From positions 6,696,001 through 6,760,000 of the forward strand of contig OX388348.1 in assembly GCA_947579665.1 (NCBI GenBank): DNA of 64,000 nt. The letters run 5' to 3'. Numbering within the stretch: position 1 is the first letter of the stretch; each line of letters starts with the position of its first letter. Under the pieces are notes generated by a model. That model worked only from the letters and a program-made list of their open reading frames with translations, was not told the DNA's origin and ran no database searches. This document shows positions 48,801-63,000 of this stretch, piece by piece. The translations under genes were made by a program, and so were the position numbers. The stretch is from Sympetrum striolatum. Lineage: Eukaryota; Arthropoda; Insecta; Odonata; Libellulidae.

Positions 48801-51724
48801 GTCAAGTACCTGCAGCGCTCTGATCTAAGCTTGTTAAAACACGAAACCTGAGATTTGCAATATTCACGAGCGACTGCGATTAATTTCATTAGCACCGATT
48901 GTCTCCTTTGAAAATTCCAACCAGGTTATCGAGGATACTTCACTATTATGAGAAAGACGGTGCTGCTGGGATGCACAAAGATCACTGAATGAAATTATTC
49001 TATGGGATACATAGAAAGCAGTTGAAAGTGAATAGGTGTTAACACCTTCAGTGAGCTCTTTATTCTATAATTGCAGAAAATAGAAATATTTAAGTTGTAT
49101 TCGTTTATCCGAACCCGAAATTTTAATCTCTGTGTCAAAATGTTTAATAAATGGGTAATACGTACATTCCATATGTCACTATGACTGTTCCCCTTGTATA
49201 TTTCAAGGGAGTTATAATGTTTTAAAGGATGTGGACATTTTGGAGGAGTACTGTTAATAAATGAGAGACATTATAAGATTAACACGACTTAACATGTTTT
49301 GATTATTATTCAGTTCTTATGTATATTCGTGTATTTATATTTTCTTTAATTTTATTTTGGCATGCATCACTTAAAAGAAATTCCAAATGTCAATTATGAA
49401 TGTATGGCGATTATTTTTGCAAAAGTTTTGCAATTTCTTGTTTTTAATTTATTATATGCCATCTGACACAAATGCAAAATATTGTTTCGGCTAAAAATCG
49501 GTCCTATTTTGAAACCCCACATCATAAAAGTTCTTAGCGAACCGTTTTGAGTAATTTTCTCAGGTTGGATTTCAAAGGAAAGTTCTGAGGGTAAATAGGT
49601 ATTTCGAGTTGACTGCTTAATTTTTCGAAAGCAACGATCACAATGCTCACGGTTAATTATTCATTAGATCGAAGCTGTAAGATTTGAAAACATGAATGCG
49701 GAAAAGGCATCCTACGGGGATACGCAGAACTAGGTCAACTGCTGGATCTGTAAAGAGATTATTCGTGCGGTAGCGGTAACAAGATTCATTAAAAGAACGA
49801 ACGCAACTCCAAATAACTGCAAATTGACCTCTAATGTTCGGAAAAAGATCAAATATTTACGGAACTCCTGCTCAAAGCTGATCATTAATGAAATAAAAGG
49901 AACTTCCTCCATTATCTAAGGTTATAATATCCCGGCGTAATTATCTGCATACGTCGTACTATCTTGATTGCATTCCAATGTTATGATGGGACATTCTGTA
50001 TACAAACGCGTTTCCACACACGACTGTGCTGAAGCTATAATAGCAAATATTTCTTCGCTTATTTACTTATTACTTACTTGGACTTTCGAAGCTATCTACA
50101 AATCAATTAATATAGGATTTCAGTTCATGGAACGAAAAAAATATACCGAACAATTTCAGCACATTCCTTTATTATTTCCTTGGGATCTGATTCAATATAA
50201 ATATATTCTAGTTCCATGCCCAAATCTTCGTCACACAAAGATAATATTCATGACTCTGTATCCCTTCAATCTATGAGCAAAGGAAAGAAAATCCCTTATC
50301 CGGGAAATATCGTTTATACACTCCACGTTGCAGATAGTCAAAATCGTAAAAAGAACATTTACGAATAAATAAATATGCAATTACTTAATTAAGAATATTG
50401 TCATACATATTTTATCGGGATATATGCTGCTAAAGATTGTTTGCTTGAATTACAGAGAGAAACTGCTACAAAATAGTACTCCATGCTTTTCGATGTCTTC
50501 CACCCGATTTCTGATACCTCAATATTAAAGTTCAGGCAACCAATTGCATTATTGTATAAACAAACTATTTATTAATGTAAACAATCACCTTCTTAGGAAA
50601 CTCGCAAGCAGTAATGGACGAAATCTACATTTACTTTTAGTTTTCATCTCTACGGTAGAGAGATCGAGCAATAGAGTGCTAAATTTAAATTACATTCGAA
50701 AGGAAAAAAATCGAGTTTCTACTGTGTCACTCTGCTTTTTTAAAGTAGATATACTGAAAACACTACAATGTATTGATAAAGTCAATTTTTAAACCAGTAA
50801 AAGTCTTCCTAAATTTCGGAATGTGTGTTTCTTGTTTAAGGATACAAAAATATCGACTAATTCCCGCGTAGATTTTTAGTCTGGACAGCTTCCAAAAAAC
50901 CTTTAACAACGATATTTTGTTCGAAACATTTTTAGCGGCAGAGGGCATGTGAACGGTGGAGTCTCATAAAATGTTAACAGCATGTTGCGCATCATTTCAA
51001 ATTAGATGTATCCATTGCGGTACTGTACTTCCCTCACTCATGTTTTCCGCCTCAACTTGATCGCGATAACATATGGCTCCGCAGGCGCAGTTGGAAATCC
51101 ACTTTGCGATACGTTGTACCAAAATATAAAAGCCTTGTTCTTTCGATTGCGGCAGTTTCTTTTAGATGAGATTTATGTTCTCGGTGCTCAACATGCTTGG
51201 AACTACCTAAAGAGTTCTTGAAGCTTTGATTTTTCCACTTGCTGGAGTTTTTTAGACCTTAAAGAGCAGATAAGATTAAAATTTAAGTTTAATGTTGTTT
51301 TTTGATATATTATGGTCTAAACTGTATAAGAGGCTTATATCGGTCTCCTCTGACTATATTTGAGTAAATTCAAATGATTTTAATCGGTGGAAGAAATTTA
51401 CATAGAATTTTAAGATAACAGTCACTTGATGTTTACACGTTTTATAGGAATAATGCATTCCTGCCAATAATACAATTGTAAGAAGGGAAGATAAAGCACG
51501 ATTGTAGTTGAAATATATATAAATAGAAAAAACTCAAAATGTAATTCAGCCGCTAAGCGAGGAGTATAGTACCATATCCCCTAGTATTCTACTCTAGAGA
51601 TGAGGAAATTGAAACAAGAGTATTGTTTAATTTTAATCAGTAACGCAGTGTTGTCTTCGTTTGTTTATATTAACTGGTAGCAATGTCTGCTTACGGCTTT
51701 TATTCATCTTTCATTTAATTATTC
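45823..51724. other. Non-coding stretch with scattered GC-rich islands
   Basis: 47250-47700 and 48500-48900 are GC-richer with no coding frame I recognise. Open frames of 60-116 codons at 47494-47852 overlap in all three plus frames. The word GCCAGGTGGTAGTCAT recurs at 46699. Confidence 0.45.
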
Positions 51725-51757
51725 CTGTTTTATCTCATGTAAGATGAGATAAAACAG
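51725..51757. repeat. Perfect 14-bp-arm hairpin
   Basis: CTGTTTTATCTCAT, loop GTAAG, then the exact reverse complement. It is not followed by a T run, so it does not look like a terminator. Confidence 0.9.
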
Positions 51758-54700
51758 CCATTTTCATTCATATTATGACCGGAACTTGATATGTTCCTTA
51801 AGGATCAGGAGAGTCACACTGGTGTCACAAAGACGACTTTACCTTTAGGACTACTCAAACATATTTCGATTGGTCTTCGGTGATATTCTATTGTTCTTTC
51901 ATAATCCACATATTCAGATTCATCTTTGCATATTATCTTGCAAATTTTCTCGCTTCTTGTTAGTTTCTATTTCATTGTCCACTTGCAAGAACTTCTTATA
52001 TGTATGTCTCCTCTAAATTCACGCATCCTGAATTCATCTTCCCTTGTCGACTGAGCACAGCATTGCTTCCACCCGACACTACTCAAATGCTCTTCAGCGC
52101 CAACATTCTATCAATGTGGACGCAATTTTTTCCTTCTATCTTAAAGGTTTGGTAATCAAACTTTCATCATTAACCTCCTCATATGTGCACCCATATCCAT
52201 TTCAGTGGACTTACTATCAGTAGAAATATTAATAAAGCGAGGATAAACAGAGTAGCGCAACACAACTTTGTTTTCATCCCCCTTGGCTCCCCGAGTGAGG
52301 AAACTTTTACTTTTCGTCCTATTTTTAGTTTCCTCCTTCATAACCTCATTTCGGTGACTCTTGAGATCTCCATTTGGCTCCATCTTTTCTCTTTGCCAAC
52401 TCCTTCGTTTGTTATCCTTTCAGTCCATCTCCTTTGGCAGAGAGCCATGCAAACACCCTCGGCGTTTATTCCCCAGTAGTGGAGATATCGAAGTACTATG
52501 TACTTTCATTCAGATACTTTCAGATCCGATCTTGATTTATTGCTCGCCATACATTTACCCCCTTTTTCTCCTCGTGCTCTACTCTTGATACGGCAAATTT
52601 TCATTTCAGAAAAAAAAGGAAACAGTGACTGATTTTATGCATTCGAGGCCAGTTCGTTGAACATAGTGGTATAGTAGTCAAACCTTGCTAAATGCCCTGA
52701 CAAAGTCTAAATATTCAAACGGTGCAACCCAAATTGAAGATCATGTTATGTATTTTTACTTTTCGTTATTGAGGAAATTAGTCGAGAACGTGAAGACTCG
52801 TTAAGAAGTAATGGAATCCGTTTGTAGATGAGTTTTTCGCTTGAAATATATAATAAAACAATGCAAGTAAGGAAATATCAAAAAATCTAACATTTTAGCA
52901 AAATCGACATTGCTTTTCTGTCATTAGAGTTATAATTCGGTTTAAATTGTAAAAAAACATTGTTCTGATATCTTAAAAGCCTCTGACATCAGCTTGAGCC
53001 AGAGAAAATACAAATAAAAAGTTATCCATTATTACTTACAACAGGAGTAGGTTTTTGAAGTAGAAATTGTCAATGTCTGCTTATCTATGAAAATTCCATA
53101 AACCTGGAAACTTAGAAGGCATGGTACATTTTCCCTTGGAATTGAACATCACTTATAATTTCATTTTTTATTTTAGCTACGTTAGTCAATTGGCCGCGAA
53201 TCTTTTTAGGGCTAGGCGCTTGAAATCTCCTTTCAATTATTTTAGTATTCCACGATTCCGGAGGTTCGATTCTAGGAAAACAGTGTTCTCTTTGGCCCTT
53301 CTGGTTTTCGATACATTCCGGAAGAAAGAGAGCTCAACCGACGTGACAGCCATCAGATTCCTGTACATCTCTCAGGCCGACAGTAGTTTATTGGATCCCT
53401 CGGAGCGAATTAAAATGAAAAAGCCTAAGCAAAGCAGAGCTCTCGTTACTGTGTTATCAAAAGCTTCTTCTTCATCCACTTTCGGTTTTTCGAGGAATTT
53501 AATTACCACTTTCTCCCGTAGGGGGCGCCGCTCTTTCCCGTCGACGCGCATGTTCCATCTTCTCTTTCCAAAAAGTTGGTGTTCTGTTTGCCTCTCGATC
53601 ATGTTTCCTGGTTGAGCATTTTCTGTTAGCGATGTTCCGAAGCATTTCAATTTTTTCATCGCTTGAACGATGGAGATGGAGTGAGACACTTGTTCTGAGA
53701 ACCATCGGCGAAAATGCTGTTCGTAGCTCCATTAGTTAGCAAGGCAGAGGATTATTAGGAAGGAGTTGAGGTAGCTTGTTTTCCTCAAAGATTGTATTGG
53801 GTGGAAAAAATACACGAAACAACAGTAATTGTGACTTTCACAATTTATAGCATTACTCATAAGTGAGGAAAGGATGTACTTCATTTTTCGGCCTCTCTTG
53901 TATCTCAGAGGCTTCGAATTTCACGGACATAAATAAGACAAAATATAATGGAAGATACATTTTCTCTATCGTGTACCAAAAGACAAATGAAATAAATTTT
54001 CCTTTTATATCAAATTTCATTCCTAATCATTCCATATTCTACCGCCAGATTCTTTGATTCTCCTACAGTATAATAGCAAGACGCAGTTTTATCATTTTTG
54101 GTTAAAGGGATGAATCTACCAAGCAATTGCTATAAATTTGCATTCTGTGAATGGATGACTGCTGTAGTCAATTATATTTTGTTGAGTAGTCATTGAATTT
54201 TTATAATAACAGGCACAGAAAGATAAGTCAAATACACATTTTTGGAAATGGAAATCAGGCAGAATATAAAATTCACGAATGAGAAAAGAGAGGTGGAGAG
54301 GGGCCAACATTTTCAAGCGAACAAAACGTACAATTTCGGTACGACTGGTTTAAATAGGATTTAAGATCAAAAATTTGAGACCCTCTACATCCTTTACATT
54401 AGAATGGCATGTTTTTTATCCTTATTTCGCATATATAGAGAATGAACAGCCGTTCTGGTGCTTTAAATCCTTACTTAAGTCTAAGAAACTCATTATTTGC
54501 AATAATTGATTGAAGCTGACGTTTGGTATACATTAGTTGAATTTTTAACATATGTGAACCTACTCCTGGAATTTTAAGGATTCAACCATTGTCCCTATGC
54601 AGATTATTTTATACGAGAGAAATAGAAAAAATGGTGGATTGCATTACGATAATTGCTTCGCATTCGCAGCTTTTATCTTTCGTTTTTAGAACGTTATTTT

Positions 54701-56655
54701 GCGTGAAAAATGTATGCAATCTTTTTTTCTTCTTGTAAGGATGTACAGAGCTAGATTTTTCATGAGGATTCTATTGTTTAAGTTTTAATAGGAAAATTCT
54801 ACTGAAACACTTTCTTCATTTCAGCTGCCGATCTTAATAATAATTAGACATGAAAGATGTGGAAGCCAAATTTTCCTGGTTAAAAATGAGCTGCTTACAA
54901 AAATGTAGTAGTTCTACCTTCTTCGAGACACCTCATCCCGAAAGCGTTCGATTCAATTCATTACTCGCAAATGCTTATCCAGAAGATGTCACAAGCACAT
55001 ATCGACAGTGAAATTCATCTCTCGCAGCATTCAATCCGCTAAGAAACACATCTCCATAGAATTCAGTTCCTATTAACTCGAGACTGAATAGCGCTCGAAT
55101 GACGTGGAGACCCTTTCGAAGACAATTCTTCGTCAATTTGATGCGATTGGTCCATCTTAATCAACACTCCCGGGAGATTGAATGAGGCAGGTCCTTGAAG
55201 GGTTCTGCGGCAGATTGTATACAAACGACGCAGCTAAGACATCCAAGATGGATGCGGGAGCGGGGAGTGGAAATATACAGTACGATACCTTAAAAACAGG
55301 GCTCCGGTTAGAACAGGGGTTAGAGAAACAACATTGAAATTATTTATGATAAATAGATGACTAATACATTAATATGTTTCCTTCACTTTCGAATAGTTAC
55401 TAACATCATATAAAATGATAAATCTTTATAAAAATGTAGTAGAAAAATATATATGTCATTATATAGCCAATTGATTCATTCTAGTTCTTTATCATGAGTC
55501 AGAACGTGAAGTGGAAGTGAAAGAAGTCAGGAATTTTCCCGGAAGTATGCCTTAGCGTGCTAAGTCAACGTAATCCCATTCCATATAAGATTAGGAAACA
55601 TATTGTGAACTTAGAGGCGTTTTTAACTTTAACAAATAAGGTAGATGAACAAATCGAGATTTCTAGATGATTATAACCTTATAAAGTACCTTTTTAGCAA
55701 TTACAGTAACACACCTTTATTTTTAATAAAGTACATAGAAGCATTTTGGGTTAAAGTTGTTAGAAAATTCTTTTAGTTACTGTTCACAAAGTTCTTCAAA
55801 AGACTATAAAGAAAGAATTTCTTTAAAAGTATTGTTTTGATTCGCATGATTTAATTAGCAATCCTCGATATATATTACTAGAGCCAATCACTGGATTTAG
55901 ACTTCAAATTTAACAATTATTATTTTTTGAAAGAAATTGTTGTTTACTTTGAAACCAATTGTATTGCCTTGTGAGTGGAATGCTCTATGGAATCAATACA
56001 ATGAAGGAGTCTTTGTCATAGTTCGTCTATACATATGATTCTTTACATAACTCGACCGCACAATATGCCAACAAAGTGAAATCTGTACCCGTAAGTATGT
56101 CAACCACCATATAGTAGTATATTACCAAATTTATCTCAAAGAACTAATTCTAGAATTTTTCATAATAATATGTGATTGATGATTTACATACGGTTTATCT
56201 TTCATACGTGAGTCTCAGTTCAGTTGCAGTTATTGAAATCCAGAGGAGAATAAATGTTGAGAAATGAGAGTGCCATTACAGGGGCCAATTGAGACCTCAG
56301 CGTCTCTATCCGCTCGAGCGGTTCTTTGAGTGTTTGGCGGTTCGCCTGTAATGGAACTGGTGAAATGTGTGAGCGAAGAAATGAATGGAGGATAAGACGG
56401 GGATTAAGAGCGAAGAACAATTGCTGAGAGCGATCCACCTTTTGTAATGGCGTCAAGACGTTCAGCTGTTTGAAATTGGAATAATCAGCGAAGTTTGAAT
56501 TGCTCCGTATGAACTGTGCCGAAGAGATCGTCATTCGACGATATCCCTCTTGTGAAATATCAATGCGAAATGACTGTTACTAATGATTCTAGTATCTTTC
56601 TTTATTAATTCATTTCGTGCTCTTTGTCTTTTGTTATATCATCCCCAAGTTAAGT
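51758..56655. other. Non-coding stretch, nothing recognised
   Basis: Includes the longest open frame outside the transposon (53121-53615, 164 codons). It lies in a GC-richer island where an opposite-strand frame is also open and shows no known domain. 54900-55290 and 56220-56530 are further islands without coding signal. Confidence 0.45.
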
Positions 56656-57350
56656 TTTTACTTTCTCCCTATACGTAGTATAGAGAAAGTATTTTATTCG
56701 CAAAAAAATTCGACCTCCAGATTTCGACGGAAATAGATGTTTTGGAGCCCATAGAGTTCGTTTTCACTATTTTCCCGAACATGTCTGTCTGTGTGTCTGT
56801 CTGTCTGTCTGTCAGTCTGTCTGTATGTGGTTAAAAAGTTTGTGGGCACTCTATCTTAAAAAGTAATTATCCGATCATTTCCAAAATTAGCATTTAGTAT
56901 TTTCCTAACAATGCCAAGACTTGATTGGTTTTTATGAATATCGCTTTACCGGAAGTTGCGGTTTATCAGGAACAGAATTTTGTTTCTTAAATATCTCTGT
57001 TAGAATGCAATGTAGGCATATGTTATTACATACAAAAGCAATAGATAATGTATTTTACAACAACTTTTGTTTGAAATATTTTTTCGTAACACTGATTGTT
57101 TAGGAGTAACTCTTGAATAATTGTTAACGAGCAGTTGTTATTTATCCAGAAATAGAAGCTTTTCATACATATCTCTGTCAGAATGCAATGTAGGTGTATA
57201 CAATTACCTACAAAAGTTATAGATAATTTATTTTACTAAAACTTTTGCCTGAAACATTTTTCTGTAACTCCCATTGTTTTGGAGTTATATATAACCGGCA
57301 TAGGCTTCTTTTTTCAATAAATATGGAGAAATTCATGTGTTGGCCACATC
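56656..57350 (+). repeat. Dispersed repeat family, copy 3
   Basis: Shares the ACTTTCTCC...TATAGAGAAAGT head, the AGATTTCGACGGAAATA block, internal units with CCGGAAGT and AACTTTTGT, and the 3' end AATATGGAGAAATTCATGTG-TTGGC-CACATCA. It is more diverged than copies 1 and 2. Its microsatellite is TCTG instead of GT. The internal units here start with ATATCTCTGT-AGAATGCAATGTAGG and occur twice (about 56988 and 57171). Confidence 0.8.
56782..56828. repeat. (TCTG)n microsatellite
   Basis: About eleven TCTG units with minor interruptions, at the position where the sister copies carry GT. Confidence 0.92.
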
Positions 57351-57779
57351 ATAATTTATGTATATTAATGTTTTGCTTTGAAAATAGGAGTAAAAGAGAA
57401 GGATGGTAAATTTATGCTCATATACGACAACTGTCTACTACACCCTCTAAGTTGGCTTTTGGCGTGAGGCAGGAGTTTGTAGCAGTCCTAAAGCAAATTC
57501 GGTTTCCATCCTTATGTGTACCAAATATACCATCCGAAAATCATGTCCTAACCTATGACGAGTAGCGCACGGTCGAGTACGAGCTCCTTGTTCCATCTCA
57601 TTAAGACGAAAGTTTGAATGACGTTTATCTCTTTGCACGAAAATTTATAAAAATAAATGTGTTGAGTCATTCTTACTATCTATTTTATTTGGATGATTAA
57701 TAATTGGATATTAAAATGCCTTTAGTTTTGAGGATTTTCATGAGTGAAATGTTCTTTTTCATATTGTTGTATTTTATAG
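57351..57779. other. Non-coding stretch, nothing recognised
   Basis: Short spacer between two repeats. A minus-strand frame of 63 codons (57447-57638) shows no known domain. Confidence 0.5.
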
Positions 57780-60045
57780 TATACTAGCGGAGTGCCCGTT
57801 GATTCTCAACGGAAAAATAAATGGAATATAAATCGAAACAAATAATGAAACTTAGATATGAAAAGACTTAAATTTATGAAACTAACAATACTTAAAACTG
57901 TTTTCTTCTGATATTATTATGAACGTAGAATGAGGAAACAAAATCATGAAAGTAGACATTCAAACCCACGGAAGTTATCTAATTTAAGCGATTTAATCGG
58001 TAGTGATAAAAAATGCTCCCAAGTTTTTCTCCCGATCCTTCCTAAAAAACTCATCAAATCTGTGTTATAAAAAAACTGCATTTTCTTTACTTGAACATTA
58101 TTTTTCTGCCTAATTTGCATAATTTTAACTCGCAAGCGCAAATGAATGCTATGACATGTGCTTTAACCTCACAGTAAGACATCGTTGGAACCTCTAAAAT
58201 GAAAACTATTGAAAGGAGATGTACCAAGAGTAGCAAAACCAGTTGTTAATATATTTCCAGGAATTGTTCTATTTTTGTTAATTCTGTTATTCATTTGCGA
58301 TTGTGTTCGGTGGTACCCGCAAATAGTTAAAATTTGAGAACATGATTCCCAAAGTCAAAATATTCGTAGATTTAAGGTAAACCATATACCTCCAATACTT
58401 CTTTAGATGGACATTCTAAACTTTATTTAACTGAAAATGTGAAGGAAATGAACGAAAAAGACTTCAAAAGCGAAATATATTGTCAGATGACATTGTTCAA
58501 AAATGTTGCTTATTCGACTAAATTCTTATTCAGTTTATCCAATTTTTCCTTATCTAGACATAAAATCTCTAATTTACGGCAATAAAATGAATACACGTAT
58601 ATTTTAATTCTTTCGATACTTGTCTACAGTCCATACAATGAAAAATTAATTTCATTTTTTTACAATAAATAAACCTTTCAACATACGAAAGACATACTGA
58701 AGGGTATTAATAATGAAAATATTTTATCAGCCTGCATAGAAACGAATCTTAAAAATTTACGAGATTAACCCATAATCTGAGTGAGTAATTTATATATTTT
58801 ATAGTCTAACTAACCAAGTAACGTTACGGAAATCGTTTAACATGAACATTTAAACAAAACATCTATGATCACCATCAAGAAAGAATAAAGGAGGATAGTT
58901 CTTATACTTAAACACACCAACAGACGATCTACTTAAACATTTCTTGGTTTAATTTCCAATTCTGAATCTATAAGTACAAAATTCGTTTACCTATCCAATC
59001 AGGTATAAAAGGTTTGCGATTCCTTATTTCTCTAAAATCCTATTTTTAGCACTTCAAAGGAATCAATCACTGAATTTGGGGATATTTAAAGGATCTTAAT
59101 TGAGTCATTCTTTAGTGTTAACGGCTGAATGCACGGCGGGGTGCAAAAAGAAACGATTAGTTGTTTAGATCGGAAAATAAGAATGGAAAAGTTATTAACA
59201 TACCTAGCTAAGTGGGTATAATCCCTTGACACGAGAAAAGAAAATTTATTTAATAAAATGATGAACTTTAATTTCAGTTAAAGATCCATGAACATAGGTG
59301 TTGCTATAAGCAAAGCTTGGTTGCTGCAGACACGCTAATGCTAACGAACTTGAATTTAAAAAGTAGCTTCGTTGTCAAGGGTTGTTTACAATGTCAGATT
59401 TTCCCCAAGAAAAGGGTGCACGCCCTTATATACAAAGTACCTTTAACCCTTTCCATCTCAGATTTTCACAAAATTTTCGTATTTTACTTCAAAATTCTCA
59501 CAAATTCTAAACAAAAGCAATATTCATCGACCAAAGTAAGATTATTGATTCCATTTCCTACCTTTTGGTGTTAGTTTTAGTTTCGAACGACACTTCTTTC
59601 TAATTTAGTTTTGCAGAATAAAAGTAACCTGCAGGTGATAAAATTTTGCTACCCATATATATCTTATGGAAACTCTTCGACTGTCTGGAGTCGAACCGAG
59701 TATAGTTAATAAAAAGTGGCCTATCATCTGCGAAGGGGAAAAATTTTAATATTGTACGAATTTTGAAACTTTGGAAATGTTTAGCTTCAGAGCTATTGCG
59801 TGAAATAGAATATTGACCTCCTCTGAAGTCGAATTGGGGATAGCTAGGTGTATAACAAGTAACCTATGTTCGAATTCGGATGACAAATGACAATCAGGAC
59901 AAATTCAATCACAATCGGTTGGATAGCGTTTTCGTGATTCCTTAATAAACAGACGGAACAGTATCCAGAAACACAACTTTTTTGTAGCCGCATCAATGTA
60001 CAGACCCCACTACAGTTTTATTTTATACATATATATATATAGATT
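57780..60045 (+). repeat. ACTAGC element, copy B
   Basis: Begins ATACTAGCGGAGTG with hairpin CCGTTGA-TTC-TCAACGG (57796-57812), the same stem as copy A. It ends in ATATATATATAGATTTC at about 60045. The 3' part matches copy A, including an antisense B-box-like motif (TCTGGAGTCGAACC, near 59684). At about 2.27 kb it is nearly twice as long as copy A, so A has an internal deletion or B an insertion. No reverse transcriptase or other coding region is recognisable. Confidence 0.72.
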
Positions 60046-63000
60046 TCATGTGCCTTTCGCACGCGATATCCTTCTCAGTTACATTTCTTTCGTCCATTTT
60101 CTTTAGGTAAGAAAAAAACTAGTTTCCTTTTGACTATGGCACTTTCAATTCAAGAAGACATTTAGAAATATCTGGAATATTAATTTCTTACGAAGAAGCT
60201 AAAAATTCAGATGAAATAATATTGATCATTGTAAATTGCGCGTATCGTATTTTCCGAAATAAACAAATAACTTAGAATAAAATCGCGTCGAAGAAAATGA
60301 ATTAACCCTCTGGAGTCGTCGAAGAGAGGAGGAGGGATGAATTGAGGAGGGAAGAGGCGATGTGGTATGGATGGAAATTCTCCGTTGAGAGGGATTTCTT
60401 ACGGGGATTCCACGGAGTATGCGATTAGGGAGGAGTGTGTGTTCGGCGGTTTAATTAATTATAGTTCATTGTGCTCTCAAACACGGCCCCTCCAAATCGC
60501 CACTTTCTTCAGATCCCATTTGAGGCTAGGTTACGTTCGGATATCCTCTTATCCGCCATATTCGCTATAATTTCAATTTTTAGGTGTTTTTTTCGCTCAT
60601 CTCCTTCGTTCGTATTTTGCGATGAGCTCATAACTGATCCCACTCTGTATGGCTTCTGGTTGTACAAGGCAATATTGCGTCGAGTTATCAACAGCAATGT
60701 TGCTGCATCAAATCTCAATATTAACCCACACCACTATAAAATTTTGATAAGCGATCAATTTTGGAAGCTTCTCTCTCTACTATAATTCGAGTTAAGAGGA
60801 ATTAGCATTTTCGAAGCAAAACTAGTATACAAGTCATAATTCTAATGCTATAAAAGCTACCATAAATCGTGAAGTATAATAAAATGAGAAGATTAGTAGG
60901 TGTTTATAATTATCAATTATGGTTATAATGGCTCAGGGTAAATTCTCAGATAAAAAGGAAAGATGAACGTGAAATGAAGAAGAACAATGCATTATCGCTT
61001 AAGCTTGAAGATTTAATATGGTTATATATTGCAAGATGCCCGAACCAAATTGACACTTTTATTAAGATTTGTCTGGCTCATTAAATACATGTCATGGAAG
61101 ACCATGGAAATATTATTTACTAATATTGATGAGATAAACACCCCATCTGCAGTGGAAAGTTTTAGTCACGCAGCTAATTTTTAAGTATTAATAAATACAT
61201 AGCATTTCGTTCAAAGAGCTGAAAGGGAAATAAATATATGACGCAATCAAGGTATAATAATAATGAATGTAAGTAAATAAGTGACATCCTAAAGTTATAT
61301 TTTAATATTTATTTGAGGTTGCTATAAATATTAATTGCATAACTTAGCAATTTTCTATAATATCCTTTGTATAAGGTTCCAAGCTATGGTCGTTTACTCA
61401 ATCCTGTAAAACTACAAGTAACTGTGATTTCACTTATCATAATGGCTTCTATTCCACTGGCTTGTTAAAATTGCATGTAAGGGATACGTCTGCTGTTTCT
61501 TCTTCAGACGGTAACGGAACCTAATAAATCCGACTAAATCTAAAAAGCACGTATGTACAATTACTATGTACTTTCTGAACAAGACGTCACAGGGCTCTTC
61601 AAGTAACGAATCGATCTTTTAATTCTTTACTCGCAGAGATTCTCCTACGCCATCTTGTTTCGTACATTACATTCGGCCTCGTTTTGTTTTCCCGCCGATC
61701 CCTAAGGATACAGCGCACTCACGTCCAAAGCGAAAAATGCTTTAACCAGTTTAAAAAGGGTTTGCGATGTGACCCCGCGTTTCTCGAACCCTCGGGGAAG
61801 ACGCTAAGTATGCACCTATATTCGTGCGTCTTTTTTTCGTAGTTCTCGTTCCCACCACCCATGTCTCTGCTTGTTTTTATTTAACGGATGGATTTTAGCC
61901 TTCGTTATCGGCCTGGAGGCACTTCCCCTACTCGCCATGTATTTTTTGTGTCTACCTCAAAAGACGCTCTGTTCTTGGGAAGATTGTGTGCATTTATTTT
62001 CCTCTGGGATCTCTTGAGGGACGTCTTCCATGGGACGCGCCTTCGATTTTAGGGAAAATGCTCATACTGTAAGGGTTGCATCCAAAACACGTGTTATCCC
62101 TAGGGATTTCTTATCCGCGTTCCCCGAGGCGAAAGGATAAAATGGCCCACCTACATCCAGGGTTCCTGTTTTTTCATTGATGCACCCTATTTAGATATAC
62201 TTAGAAAGGTTCCCGAGAGTCATTGAGAATATCTCATCCTTAACATTCTTCTTGTCTGATATTTGATCTTTCGTCTTCCTAGGTGTACTATATTCCAAGG
62301 AATTCCTCTTTGCATTCGGGAGACATGGAAGTGGTTCGTAGTTGATTTTCTTGCAGTTTTTATCTTTAAGAATAGTTTTGCTGTTTTTCGAATTTCATAT
62401 TAATTTTAAATTACCAAAAATTGATTTTTGCTCCTTAAATTATTGAAATTGAATTTAACCATGCATATAGGTATGGGGTATCCCAAAAATGACGGATGCA
62501 TTTGGAAAATGGACTATTGAAAGCGTGAAATACACCGTACTTTTTTATTTTAAAAAGTTGAATACTCACTGGCATATCACCAAGAATGGAGCAAACGGAA
62601 CATTTTCGCTTTTTCTTTTCATTTTTTTGAATGGAACCTCAATTTTTTAATGATCAAGTGAAATAATTCCTAATTTTAAATCAAAAATGCACGAGCTAGG
62701 CTAAAATTGATTTTTTTATTCCGAATATCATAGTGGAATCTCAATTTTTACAACAGTGAATTTTTCTATAGATAATTTATTTAATTTCAATTTTCCAAAT
62801 TACTGATTATTTACCTTCAACAATACGCGTACAAAACCTGACGATTACTCAATTATAATGTTACTTATCGGTTTACTTAAGAAGTGTTTGCACACATATG
62901 TCGATGTACTTGTGTGTACCTTGATTACAATTCTAGCTGCCTCATTTATATCATAATTTTGTGGGATCAATTTTGATTCGCAGATAATTATGGCATTTAT

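Noticed and set aside
53121..53615. 164-codon open frame, the longest outside the transposon
   Set aside because: It lies in a GC-richer island with overlapping frames open on the other strand, contains no familiar domain and has no splice or promoter context.
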